From Parachlamydiales bacterium (GTDB lineage Bacteria; Chlamydiota; Chlamydiia; Chlamydiales; Parachlamydiaceae), in contig JAGVJP010000045.1 in the NCBI GenBank assembly GCA_020051075.1, positions 1 through 52,469 of the forward strand: a stretch of DNA of 52,469 bases, read 5' to 3'. Shown here one piece after another: positions 31,096 to 39,080 of this stretch. A program made the translations under genes and the position numbers. How positions within the stretch are numbered: position 1 is the stretch's first letter; every line of letters begins with the position of its first letter. Under the pieces are notes generated by a model. It ran no database searches, was not told the origin of the DNA, and saw only the letters and a list, made by a program, of their open reading frames with translations.

Positions 31096-31290
31096 ATGCA
31101 GCAAATAGAACAACTTATGGAGTTACGAGAGTATTGTCGTACACACAAGTGGCCACGGCTCCCTCAATGGCAGCACTGGATATATTCTCGAAATCCCATT
31201 GCGATTTCGTGTGTTAAAAAGGTTGGCGGTCGATATATAATTAACTTAGAAGCCTTTCAAAATCACATTCAGAATGCCACAATCGATTAG
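31096..31290 (+). CDS. Small Xis-like DNA-binding protein
   Basis: 64 aa, basic, with a winged-helix look: LMELREYCRTHKWPRLPQWQHWIY, then CVKKVGGRYIINLEAFQNHI, the wing and following strand seen in excisionase-type proteins. TAGGAGG sits six bases before the ATG. The place after two integrase genes supports an excisionase role by inference. Confidence 0.65.
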   Translation: MQQIEQLMELREYCRTHKWPRLPQWQHWIYSRNPIAISCVKKVGGRYIINLEAFQNHIQNATID

Positions 31291-31302
31291 GATGCGGGTC
31301 AC

Positions 31303-31491
31303 ATGGATGAAGTGCTAGAATCTCTCAATGCTCCATTCTCTAAAGATTGCGAAACAATGGATTCAGATAGAACGCTAAAGAGCGTTAATGTTTTTCAAAG
31401 TACTGCTGAGGATTTGAGAAAAAATTACAAACTTGCCGACATTTATTTAATTTGGAGTTTAGGGGTTCTAGAGTTACTGAGAAAGGACTGA
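31303..31491 (+). CDS. Small hypothetical protein
   Basis: 62 aa, acidic N-terminal half and a helical C-terminal half ending LIWSLGVLELLRKD. No family recognised. It starts 12 bases after the Xis-like gene with a weak AGGATG, so it is probably cotranscribed. Confidence 0.4.
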   Translation: MDEVLESLNAPFSKDCETMDSDRTLKSVNVFQSTAEDLRKNYKLADIYLIWSLGVLELLRKD

Positions 31492-31574
31492 CTAAACGTA
31501 ATCTATTTAAGTAAAAGAACTTGCAAAAATTTAAGAGATGAAAGAAAATCAAAAAATTAACTTGATAAATAGGG

Positions 31575-31777
31575 GAGAAGAAAACGGAAAATGGTTAGAG
31601 ATCAAAAAAAGCCAAAAAGGACTGCCATCCTTTTTGGCCCAATGAGTGTGTAGTTACAGCACTTTTTTGTGATCTCAATATATCAAAAGAGTAAATTTTA
31701 TACAAACAGTTGTTTGGTATTCAACCATTTAGGATATATTAGTCGAATAGATGAATATCTCTAACCGTTTTCTTCTC
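31575..31777. repeat. Interrupted inverted repeat around a hairpin
   Basis: GAGAAGAAAACGG...TTAGAGAT (31575-31602, with AAAATGG inserted) pairs with ATCTCTAACCG...TTCTTCTC (31757-31777). Between them is the hairpin at 31611-31638. The 316-base gap 31492-31807 contains this and nothing coding that I would defend. It may be a control region for the downstream replication operon. Confidence 0.55.
31611..31638 (-). terminator. Hairpin with T-tract on the minus strand
   Basis: GCCAAAAAGGA and TCCTTTTTGGC form an 11-bp stem with a six-base loop. Read on the minus strand it is followed by seven T residues, as in an intrinsic terminator; on the plus strand no T-tract follows. No minus-strand gene is visible to its right, so an antisense or small RNA from 31640-31800 is possible. 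Confidence 0.55.
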
Positions 31778-31807
31778 AAGAGGTTAAAAATCTCTTAAGA
31801 GGAGACA

Positions 31808-32080
31808 ATGTCAGAAAATCAAAAGTCTATAAGCGACATTTTCAAAGCTCGCTTGCCTGATAAGGAATTTATTTCCGTCTCAGAAATAGTGAAATCTGGA
31901 TTATTCAGATCACCAAACACAGTCTGGACATTACTACGGGCAGGTGTCTTGCCCTATTTACGAGCAAGCAAAAACACAACAACAATTCCGAAAGCGGCTC
32001 TAATACAATATATAGAACAATCCTACTCTGAATCCAGAGGACATTCATTGGGGGAGAATATCAATGAATTTGAGAATTGA
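31808..32080 (+). CDS. Helix-turn-helix DNA-binding protein
   Basis: 90 aa. FISVSEIVKSGLFRSPNTVWTLLRAGVLPYLRASKNTTTIPKAALIQYIE is an excisionase/MerR-type winged HTH: recognition helix, wing, then the TTTIPKAALIQYIE strand-helix. GAGGAGA precedes the ATG. It overlaps the helicase gene start by 17 bases and leads the replication operon, so it may be its regulator. Confidence 0.65.
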   Translation: MSENQKSISDIFKARLPDKEFISVSEIVKSGLFRSPNTVWTLLRAGVLPYLRASKNTTTIPKAALIQYIEQSYSESRGHSLGENINEFEN

Positions 32081-33416
32081 CTCAAATATCCTCTTAAAAT
32101 GTGATGACAAAGAAATCGTATCGAAGATCATATCTGAAAACACATTTGAGAATCCAAAGTATCTCAGCAATGAGAAGAACAGAAAGTGCAACTGGAACAC
32201 AGACCGATTCATTTCAACATGCCGTTATCAGGAAGGAAGCTTAGTCCTTCCTCGTGGATACATGAAAAGACTTAAGGAAATAATCCAAGAACACAATATT
32301 ACCGTAGAGGTTGAGGATCTCCGATCTACACAGCCAACGGAATATCCTGCATTGAAGGCAACACTGAGACCATATCAAGTGAGTGCGGTCGAAGAGGCTA
32401 TGAAGTCAGATGAAGGAGTTATAGTAAGCCCTACTGGAAGCGGAAAGTCTCTCATAGGAATTGAGATCATACGTAAAAGAGGGCAAAAGGCTCTCATCAT
32501 CGTACACCGTTTAGAGCTTGCAAAACAATGGGCTTCCGTCATCGAAGAGAGACTTGGATTAAAGGCCGGGGTCATAGGAGATGGCGAGTGGTCGGTAGAT
32601 GAGCAAATCACAATTGCGATGATTCAGACGTTAGCTTCCAGAGATGAAGAGATGAAAGCCTTGTCCAATGTATTTGGATTGATTCTACTTGATGAAGGTC
32701 ATCATGCTCCAGCATCGACTTTCTACGATGTCATAGGACTTCTCAATGCTAAATACCGATACTCAGTCAGTGCTACACCATCTCGTAGAGATGGCCTAGA
32801 AAAAATGATTTACTTATGTGTAGGACCAATTCTATCGAACATAGATAAACAAGAAGTCGAGGGAATGGGCTCAACCGTTCCGGTGACAGTTTATTCAATG
32901 AAAACAGGTTTCAAGCCTCCTTTGCTCAATTCTTGGTCAGAATATCTAGACTCCTTGACGGTCAATACAGAGAGAAACATGCGCATCATAGACCTTGTGC
33001 AACAGTCTGACGCTCCGACTCTCGTTCTAGTAGACCGCATTGCACATGCCGAGCAGCTATCAGATATGTTGACAAGACGAGACGTTAGTCATGTTGTCGC
33101 TCACGGAAAGCTAAGCAAAAGCAACCGAGAGATCGTCATGGACAAGATTAAGTCATCCAGGGTTACAGTTGGAACGACAGCTTTGCTTGGCGAGGGGCTT
33201 GACATTAGTGCTTGGAGTATATTGATAATGGCTGCCCCAATCTCCAGCGAGATTAAGTTGATGCAGGCGATTGGAAGGATTGTAAGGCCGGCTCACGGTA
33301 AAGAAAGAGCTTTTGTGTATGACCTGAAAGACGATTGCGGATTTGCTGGAGGAAGCTTTAACAAGCGATTAGAAATTTATAAGAAACACAAGATTTGGGT
33401 TGAATTCCGGAAATAA
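32064..33416 (+). CDS. Superfamily 2 DNA helicase, phage type
   Basis: ATP-dependent DNA translocase or helicase resembling phage UvsW/T5 D10-type enzymes. After an N-terminal domain (1-95), the Q-like region TLRPYQVSAVEEAM precedes Walker A SPTGSGKS (122-129). DEGH (210-213) is motif II and SATPSRRDG (236-244) motif III. TTALLGEGLDI and AIGRIVRPAHGK are motifs V and VI in the second RecA fold. 450 aa, complete. GGGGGAG upstream and overlap with the HTH gene place it in the replication operon. Confidence 0.88.
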   Translation: MNLRIDSNILLKCDDKEIVSKIISENTFENPKYLSNEKNRKCNWNTDRFISTCRYQEGSLVLPRGYMKRLKEIIQEHNITVEVEDLRSTQPTEYPALKATLRPYQVSAVEEAMKSDEGVIVSPTGSGKSLIGIEIIRKRGQKALIIVHRLELAKQWASVIEERLGLKAGVIGDGEWSVDEQITIAMIQTLASRDEEMKALSNVFGLILLDEGHHAPASTFYDVIGLLNAKYRYSVSATPSRRDGLEKMIYLCVGPILSNIDKQEVEGMGSTVPVTVYSMKTGFKPPLLNSWSEYLDSLTVNTERNMRIIDLVQQSDAPTLVLVDRIAHAEQLSDMLTRRDVSHVVAHGKLSKSNREIVMDKIKSSRVTVGTTALLGEGLDISAWSILIMAAPISSEIKLMQAIGRIVRPAHGKERAFVYDLKDDCGFAGGSFNKRLEIYKKHKIWVEFRK

Positions 33417-33472
33417 AAAAGCCGCCAAGAAACAACTTGAACGGCCAGATAACAAAGTTTGATGATATCATT

Positions 33473-34648
33473 ATGACACAATCCATGTCAATTAAGCAAG
33501 ATGAAACAAGAGAGAATAAGCTTCGTAAAGCTAGCGGAAGAAGAGACGTTGATAAACTCTTAAGGACTATAGGCTGTTCCAAAGAAAACAACACAGAACA
33601 AATTAAAGATGAATCTAAGGAAACAAAGAATATCTTTGAACCACGAACGTTTAAAGAACTTATAGATTTACCCCCTAAAAAATGGTTTTTAGATCAAGTT
33701 TTTGGAGCAGGGGACATTGGCATGATCTATGGTGCACCAGGATGTGGAAAAACTTTCCTGGTTATCGATATGATAATAAACCTTTGTATAGGCGGAAAAT
33801 GGTCAAATAAATTTTGCGTAAATAAGCCTCTAAATGTAGCTTATTGCGCTGGCGAAGGCATTAGTGGCCTCCCATCTAGATTTGAATCAGCAGCTAAATA
33901 TTACAACATTAAAACTCTAAATAATTTTACTTTTTTCTCAACCCCTCCACAACTTTACGAAGGATATAATAGCGTTCAAGGTACTATTAAGACGTTTGTT
34001 GAAGAATGGGAAGACCGCCAGTTGATGAAAGAAGCCGAATCTTTAGATGTTCTCGTTATCGATACTCTCCATACAGCAACTGTCTCCGCAGATGAAAATA
34101 GCGCGCAAGATATGGGTAAAGTTTTGCAGTCTTGTCGATTTGTAGCTGATAAACTTGGATGCGCAGTAATTCTCGTTCATCACACAAATAAAGGAGGAAC
34201 TTCTGAAAGAGGAAGCTCGGCAATGAGAGGAGCAATGGATTTTATGATCGAGATAAAAAAAGGTAATACAGAAGTTGAAATGATCTGCTCTAAGTTGAAA
34301 GACGGTGAGCAATGGGAAACACAAAGGTTTAGTCTTATCCCTCAAGAAGGGGCTTCTAGCGTTCGTGTGCTCTGGAATGGTCCAATCAGTGATAAGCAGG
34401 GAACTAAGACAAAAGCAGATGATAAAAAGACTATTCTAGATCAAATGGAACGGCATTCTGGCATACGCTTTAATAGTAAATCGTTATCTGAAGTGCTCTT
34501 GAAATCACAGAGCTACACAACTAAATTATTAGAAGAGTTGGTCAAAGAGAAAAAATGTCAGAATGGATTGAGTGATCCAATGAGAGAAAAAAGTAGTAGA
34601 AATCCTTGGGTCTATTGGATCGACAGTTCTAAGGAAAAAAAGAATTAA
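33473..34648 (+). CDS. RepA-type hexameric helicase/AAA ATPase
   Basis: Belongs to the RecA-fold RepA/AAA_25 group of plasmid and phage replication ATPases. Walker A GAPGCGKTF lies at about residue 87, AYCAGEGISGLPSRF after it, Walker B DVLVIDTLH near 190, and VILVHHTNKGGTSERGSSAMRGAMDF, the family's conserved sensor region, near 225-250. The C-terminus (GIRFNSKSLSEVLLK...) looks like a winged helix. The start is uncertain: ATG 33473 is chosen, with TTG 33437 and ATG 33485 as alternatives. The iteron region follows directly, so loading at that site is a fair inference. Confidence 0.8.
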   Translation: MTQSMSIKQDETRENKLRKASGRRDVDKLLRTIGCSKENNTEQIKDESKETKNIFEPRTFKELIDLPPKKWFLDQVFGAGDIGMIYGAPGCGKTFLVIDMIINLCIGGKWSNKFCVNKPLNVAYCAGEGISGLPSRFESAAKYYNIKTLNNFTFFSTPPQLYEGYNSVQGTIKTFVEEWEDRQLMKEAESLDVLVIDTLHTATVSADENSAQDMGKVLQSCRFVADKLGCAVILVHHTNKGGTSERGSSAMRGAMDFMIEIKKGNTEVEMICSKLKDGEQWETQRFSLIPQEGASSVRVLWNGPISDKQGTKTKADDKKTILDQMERHSGIRFNSKSLSEVLLKSQSYTTKLLEELVKEKKCQNGLSDPMREKSSRNPWVYWIDSSKEKKN

Positions 34649-34656
34649 TTGTGAGC

Positions 34657-34888
34657 ATTCACTTCATTTACCACCACTTCTACGAAGTAGTGGTGGTAAA
34701 TGAAGTGAATTTTAGGTTCATTTACTGGTAAATGACTGGTAAATGAACTTAGAGAACGATTCAAAATACTGTTTAGATGTTTAAGATAGTGTCTGTCAAA
34801 ATTCATTTACCAGTCATTTACCGCACAGAATAAGCTTTAAACAGGTTTGTTGAATTTATCAAAGTTCATTTACCGGTAAATGAACTTT
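34657..34888. other. Putative replication origin with nine TCATTTAC/GTAAATGA iterons
   Basis: The octamer occurs at 34664, 34718, 34803, 34814 and 34866 (forward) and at 34696, 34728, 34739 and 34876 (inverted). Several copies form palindromes: 22-base arms at 34657-34678 and 34689-34710, and a perfect 28-base palindrome at 34861-34888. It occupies the whole noncoding gap between the RepA-type ATPase and the primase. Iterons beside a Rep/helicase-primase set are typical of plasmid and phage-satellite origins; an operator role is the alternative. Confidence 0.72.
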
Positions 34889-34926
34889 AGTAGATTAAAT
34901 TTGAGAGGATGAAAGTAAGGTAGAAA

Positions 34927-36006
34927 ATGGATATTAGAGATTTGATTGAGGAATTGGCTTACACGCCAAGAAAGAAAGCTTCAACTCATGGGGGAGAATA
35001 TTCCTCGCCGTGTCCATTTTGCAAAGACGGGGATGATCGGTTCCTTATCTGGCCTCAGAGAAGCAATTCAAATGGAGAGTATGAAGGTGGTCGGTATAGT
35101 TGCCGTATCTGCGGAAAATATGGTAATGCAATTACATTTCTGTGCGACTTTCATGGACTTGGATACAAAGAGGCCTGTGCTCAACTTAGGATCGCTCCGA
35201 AACGCCATCTTGGGATTGAGAGAAAACGATCTGGGCCTAAATTTTCGATAGCTGAAGAGCCATCAAACACATGGAAAGAGAAAGCTTTCTCCTGTGTTAA
35301 CTGGTGTCATGAGAAGCTAATGAAGAATTCTAATGCATTATCTCATCTGACAGCGCAAAGAGGACTTAATTTAGAGACGATCACTCGATTCAAGGTCGGA
35401 ATCAATCCTGGAGAATTTGGACGAGATATTTTTAGAGAAAGAGAAACTTGGGGATTGCTTCCAGATAAAAAAGAAGATGGAACGTTTAAGAAGTTTTGGT
35501 TGCCTAAAGGTATTGTTATTCCAACTTTAGGGATAGATGGATCTGTCACCAAGATTAAAGTAAGAAGAACGGCATGGAAAGAAGGAGACAAACTGCCGAA
35601 GTATGCAGAGTTATCAGGTTCAAAGAGTTGTTATTCAATATATGGAGACACATGTTTGGACGTAGGATTCGTGATAGAAAGTGAGTTGGATGCTATTTTA
35701 GTTCAGCAATTCGCTTCTGATCTCGTCTATTGCATCGCTCTTGGTGGTTCTACTAAACCTTTGGATCTACACACTTATGAGCTTCTAAAGAAAACACCAA
35801 TGATTCTTTTCTGTCCTGATTTTGATGAGGCTGGAGCTTTGGCTTGGGTTCGATGGGAAAAAATGTTTCCTGGGATTCACTGTATTTTCACTCCTGATGG
35901 AAAGTCGGCTGGAGATGCGTATTTTGCAGGAGTCGATCTTCGCGAATGGATTATGGTTAACTTAACTGAAATAAGAAGAAAAATGAAAAAAAACATAGGA
36001 GTTTGA
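34927..36006 (+). CDS. DNA primase, CHC2 zinc finger plus TOPRIM
   Basis: Makes RNA primers for replication. An N-terminal zinc-binding domain has C29, C32, C59 and C62 (CPFCKDG...SCRICGK). The catalytic TOPRIM part has VIESELDAI with E251/E253 and CPDFDEAG with D298/D300 (metal site). 359 aa, like phage and satellite primases rather than chromosomal DnaG; no C-terminal helicase-binding domain is seen. It follows the iteron region and ends two bases before the next gene. Confidence 0.9.
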   Translation: MDIRDLIEELAYTPRKKASTHGGEYSSPCPFCKDGDDRFLIWPQRSNSNGEYEGGRYSCRICGKYGNAITFLCDFHGLGYKEACAQLRIAPKRHLGIERKRSGPKFSIAEEPSNTWKEKAFSCVNWCHEKLMKNSNALSHLTAQRGLNLETITRFKVGINPGEFGRDIFRERETWGLLPDKKEDGTFKKFWLPKGIVIPTLGIDGSVTKIKVRRTAWKEGDKLPKYAELSGSKSCYSIYGDTCLDVGFVIESELDAILVQQFASDLVYCIALGGSTKPLDLHTYELLKKTPMILFCPDFDEAGALAWVRWEKMFPGIHCIFTPDGKSAGDAYFAGVDLREWIMVNLTEIRRKMKKNIGV

Positions 36007-36007
36007 A

Positions 36008-36322
36008 ATGAAAATTGAGAATTACAAACCAATCGGAAAAGGATTCCTTATCGGAAAGTTCGACATCAAAATCGAGAAGTGGGGTGAGTTGACACTTCGA
36101 GACTGCACGCTCTTTGAGAAGGATGGTAAAAGATGGATTTCACTGCCATCGAAAGAATTCTTAACAAAAGAGAATCAGAAGAAGCATTTCAGCTTGGTTA
36201 AGTTTTCTCCTGAAATCTTCGAGAGGTTGCAAAGAGCTGCACTAGACTTGCTTGCAAAAGAGACAGTCCAAGTCCCTCCAGCGACATACGATAACTACAC
36301 TGAACCGCAATTTCCATTTTAA
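36008..36322 (+). CDS. Small phage-type protein, SpoVG-like
   Basis: 104 aa. GKFDIKIEKWGELTLRDCTLFEKDGKRWISLPSKEF has the strand-loop pattern of SpoVG-like nucleic-acid-binding proteins found in mobile elements. FSLVKFSPEIFERLQRAALDLL follows as a helix. The exact function is unknown. GGAG precedes the ATG, and it starts one base after the primase stop, so it belongs to the replication operon. Confidence 0.6.
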   Translation: MKIENYKPIGKGFLIGKFDIKIEKWGELTLRDCTLFEKDGKRWISLPSKEFLTKENQKKHFSLVKFSPEIFERLQRAALDLLAKETVQVPPATYDNYTEPQFPF

Positions 36323-36331
36323 GGAACATTT

Positions 36332-36805
36332 ATGAATATTGAAATTGTCGAATTTTTCCCAATCGAAATAGATCAAGGAACAGGGTATCTATCAGGAACA
36401 TTACGCATTTGTTTATCAGACATCGGAATCCATATCTTAGGCATTCATGTCACCAAACGGAAAAATTCCTGGTTTTTCTCATTGCCTGGAAGGGTAGCAA
36501 ACGATCATCGGAATGGAAAGCCGATTCGCTATCCGTTCATTTGTTTCGAAGATCGTGAGACCCAAAAGCAATTGATAGATGCCATTCGAGAGAAAGGGCG
36601 TGTTTTCATTGAGAAGAGACTTTCAGAGAATCCGCTTAATTCCCATCAAAAGGTAAAAGAGGATGAAGTCAATCCATTGTCACCTGAGGAGAAAAATAAT
36701 CCAGCACAGACCGAATTAAAGCCGATACCGAATACACAAAAGAGGGTTTGGGTAACTCCACCTCCACTAAAAAGAAGGCCAACAGCGTCCTATCGACGAA
36801 AATAA
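36332..36805 (+). CDS. Hypothetical protein related in pattern to its neighbour
   Basis: 157 aa. Residues 15-60 (GTLRICLSDIGIHILGIHV...SWFFSLPGR) follow the same order of strands and the same WxxSLP feature as the preceding gene, so the two may be divergent duplicates. The C-terminal 50 residues are charged and Pro-rich, probably disordered, as in ssDNA-binding protein tails. AAGGA lies six bases upstream. Confidence 0.55.
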   Translation: MNIEIVEFFPIEIDQGTGYLSGTLRICLSDIGIHILGIHVTKRKNSWFFSLPGRVANDHRNGKPIRYPFICFEDRETQKQLIDAIREKGRVFIEKRLSENPLNSHQKVKEDEVNPLSPEEKNNPAQTELKPIPNTQKRVWVTPPPLKRRPTASYRRK

Positions 36806-36867
36806 GATTGAAAACATAAAGTAATTATTTCATAGTGTGAATGTAATTTATTTAGGAAGAGTTGTTT

Positions 36868-37359
36868 ATGACAGAATTCGAAAAAAAATCCGAAGGCCTA
36901 AGGGCTATTGTTATCGAGTCAGATGGAAAAAGCTACGACATAAAACCAAGGAATGCATATTTCACTGAAGAAGAGCTTCGAGAGTTCTTTGTCGGGAATT
37001 TTGTTATCGACCTATTCTATGACGCAAACGTGTTGATCCACGATGAAGACTTAGGAACCATCGATTGGGATGCTCTTACAGAGAAACGAACTCCTGAATT
37101 CTTTTCGATGTCTGATTCGGAGGGCTTAGAGCAATTTGTCGATGATTTAGCCTCTCAAGGACACGATGTGAATAAGGTGGCTAGTATAATTAAAATGCAT
37201 TTTGAAGACAAAATGATATTCCCAATCATAGGACGAGCCATAATGTGTCCTATCGGCTTACTAGATCGATGCGTTCTTAAGCATATGATCTTCAGAAAGT
37301 ATCTGGAAGACAAAGAGTTTAATAACAAAGTCGCAAGCATGAGAGAGGAAGAAGGGTAA
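36868..37359 (+). CDS. Phage-type hypothetical protein, DUF3846-like N-terminus
   Basis: 163 aa from ATG 36868 (AGGAAG upstream). Residues 10-60 (AIVIESDGKSYDIKPRNAYFTEEELREF) resemble the DUF3846 domain common in phages and plasmids. The acidic C-terminal half is helical and unassigned. It stands after a 62-base gap from the upstream operon. Function unknown. Confidence 0.55.
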   Translation: MTEFEKKSEGLRAIVIESDGKSYDIKPRNAYFTEEELREFFVGNFVIDLFYDANVLIHDEDLGTIDWDALTEKRTPEFFSMSDSEGLEQFVDDLASQGHDVNKVASIIKMHFEDKMIFPIIGRAIMCPIGLLDRCVLKHMIFRKYLEDKEFNNKVASMREEEG

Positions 37360-37410
37360 TCTAGATTGTTCTTCATTTGAAAGGTTTCCGGATACTCTAA
37401 GGAGGGATAA

Positions 37411-37836
37411 ATGGTAGCACCTAGAGGACATCAGCCATACAACATATTTGGAGAAGGTGGTCGACCTAAGATTTACACTCAGGAAATGATAGAGAGCGAA
37501 GCAGATGCATTGCTTGATTGGCTATGGCAAGATGAAAAGAACTTTTTCATCGAAGATTTTTGCTTGTCGAGGGGGTATTCTTACAAGCGATTAAACGAAT
37601 GGGTGAAGGCAAACGAAAAGTTTTCAGAAGCTTATGACATGTTTAAAACTAAGCAAAGGGTTGTTTTGTACAAAGGCGGCATTTCAAAGAAATTCGGTTA
37701 TCCGATGTGTGCGTTGATTTTGTCTCACGATCACGGCATTCACCAGAAATCAGAGCAAAAAGTTACAGCTGATTTGAGCGCTAAATCACTCCTGGATGAG
37801 ATCATGGATCAATCTAGAGATTTAGTTTGTGAATGA
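37411..37836 (+). CDS. Terminase small-subunit-like DNA-packaging protein
   Basis: 141 aa. GGRPKIYTQEMIESEADALLDWL, then FCLSRGYSYKRLNEWVKANEKFSEAYDMFKTKQ is the HTH/helical pattern of many phage small terminases, ending with an ALILSHDHGIHQKSEQKV-like segment seen before the terminase oligomerisation tail. AAGGAGG precedes the ATG. No large terminase follows, which would fit a satellite that redirects a helper phage's packaging; this is inference. Confidence 0.55.
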   Translation: MVAPRGHQPYNIFGEGGRPKIYTQEMIESEADALLDWLWQDEKNFFIEDFCLSRGYSYKRLNEWVKANEKFSEAYDMFKTKQRVVLYKGGISKKFGYPMCALILSHDHGIHQKSEQKVTADLSAKSLLDEIMDQSRDLVCE

Positions 37837-38018
37837 TCTGGAAAAACTCAAGTCCTAGTTCAAGATAACTTTTGTGTAATCAGCAAAATTCATTCATACA
37901 TACTCCCCATCGCGATTTCCGTAAGATAAATTATGCTAAAAATTACTTGATTTTTCTAGGAAAAACCTTGCTCATATGTTAAACTGGAGACTTACAAACT
38001 CCTAAGTGAGAGGTTCTT

Positions 38019-39080
38019 ATGGTTCTTCAAGTATTCGGAAGCCCAGCTCCAAGAGGTCCTAGCAAGAGTCAGATGTTTGCAGAGGCTGTGGGAGCCGGTT
38101 TAGAAGGTCTTGGCAAAGTCGTAGAGAGGAGGCAACTTTCACAAAAACTTGATGAAGAGAATGAAGCCATCAAAAATGCTTATGGAGTGGATTTGAGAGG
38201 CATACACGACAAGAAAGAAAGAATGGCCATCCTGCAATCGGAATTGGATGCTCAGCAGAAAGAGAAGCATCTTGAAAAGAAGAAAAAACTTACTGAGAAT
38301 ATATTGGGAGGCGGCCAACCAGAAGGAGGAATTTCTGTCGGAGGAGCACTTAGAGGTGAACATGGAGAGCTTCAAGAACCAGAAATAAGTTTCAGTGGTA
38401 ATACAGGGGCAAAAGATCAGCGCAGCTTTGCCGATGTTCCCGATCGTGAAATTCTCGAGCTTGGTTTGCATGATAAAGATCTTGCGAATTTCGTTCGGCA
38501 AATGAAGAATGTTGAGCTCAAAAAGCGTGCAGAAGCAAACGAAGAAGTTGCAGGAGATCAGTTTGCTCGAGGATATGATGCAATTTTGAGTGGTGATATG
38601 GACACACTCCAAGATGTTCTAAGAGATTCTAAGACACCTTTCAAGGTCAAATCACGATTAACAGAGTTGAAAGACCGTCAAGAAGTACGCAGAAGCGTTG
38701 GAGATCGAGAGGTTCGAGCACGTCAGACGATGGTTCAGAGAGCCTACCAACATAAGATTTCAAACCTTAATGCTCAGTTGAAGGGATATGTTCAATTAGG
38801 AGAGAAAAAGGACATTAAAGAGCAAATCTCAAAGCTAGAAGCACTACAGAAAGCAGACTTACAGAAGCTCACTAAAGACCCTTCTTCATATCCTAAGCTG
38901 AAAATTTGGAAAACAGATGCTGCTGAATTCCTAGAGGAGGAAGAGGTTGAAGAAGTTAATGAAGACATAGATTCCATTTTAGACAACCTTTCAGATGATG
39001 AGATAAAACAACTCATTTCCGAATCTGGTGGAGATATCGAGTTAGCCAAACAACTCGCTTTAGAGAGGTATGCGCAATGA
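38019..39080 (+). CDS. Hypothetical coiled-coil protein, possible phage internal/ejection protein
   Basis: 353 aa, highly charged. The N-terminus (MVLQVFGSPAPRGPSKSQMFAEAVGAGLEGLGKVVE) is Gly/Ala-rich, the middle (45-95) and 230-285 are helical coiled-coil-like, and the end is acidic. A 182-base gap upstream, with no clear promoter boxes, suggests a new transcription unit. Its last codon overlaps the start of the giant gene (ATGA), so the two are coupled. Small partners of large internal virion proteins in podoviruses are arranged this way; homology is not proven. Confidence 0.45.
   Translation: MVLQVFGSPAPRGPSKSQMFAEAVGAGLEGLGKVVERRQLSQKLDEENEAIKNAYGVDLRGIHDKKERMAILQSELDAQQKEKHLEKKKKLTENILGGGQPEGGISVGGALRGEHGELQEPEISFSGNTGAKDQRSFADVPDREILELGLHDKDLANFVRQMKNVELKKRAEANEEVAGDQFARGYDAILSGDMDTLQDVLRDSKTPFKVKSRLTELKDRQEVRRSVGDREVRARQTMVQRAYQHKISNLNAQLKGYVQLGEKKDIKEQISKLEALQKADLQKLTKDPSSYPKLKIWKTDAAEFLEEEEVEEVNEDIDSILDNLSDDEIKQLISESGGDIELAKQLALERYAQ

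Noticed and set aside
31538..31645. 35-codon ORF before the replication operon
   Set aside because: It runs through the terminator hairpin and has only a weak ribosome-binding site; chance is likely.
34657..34888. CRISPR-like repeat array
   Set aside because: The repeats are short, palindromic and irregularly spaced, without unique spacers or cas genes; an origin is a better reading.
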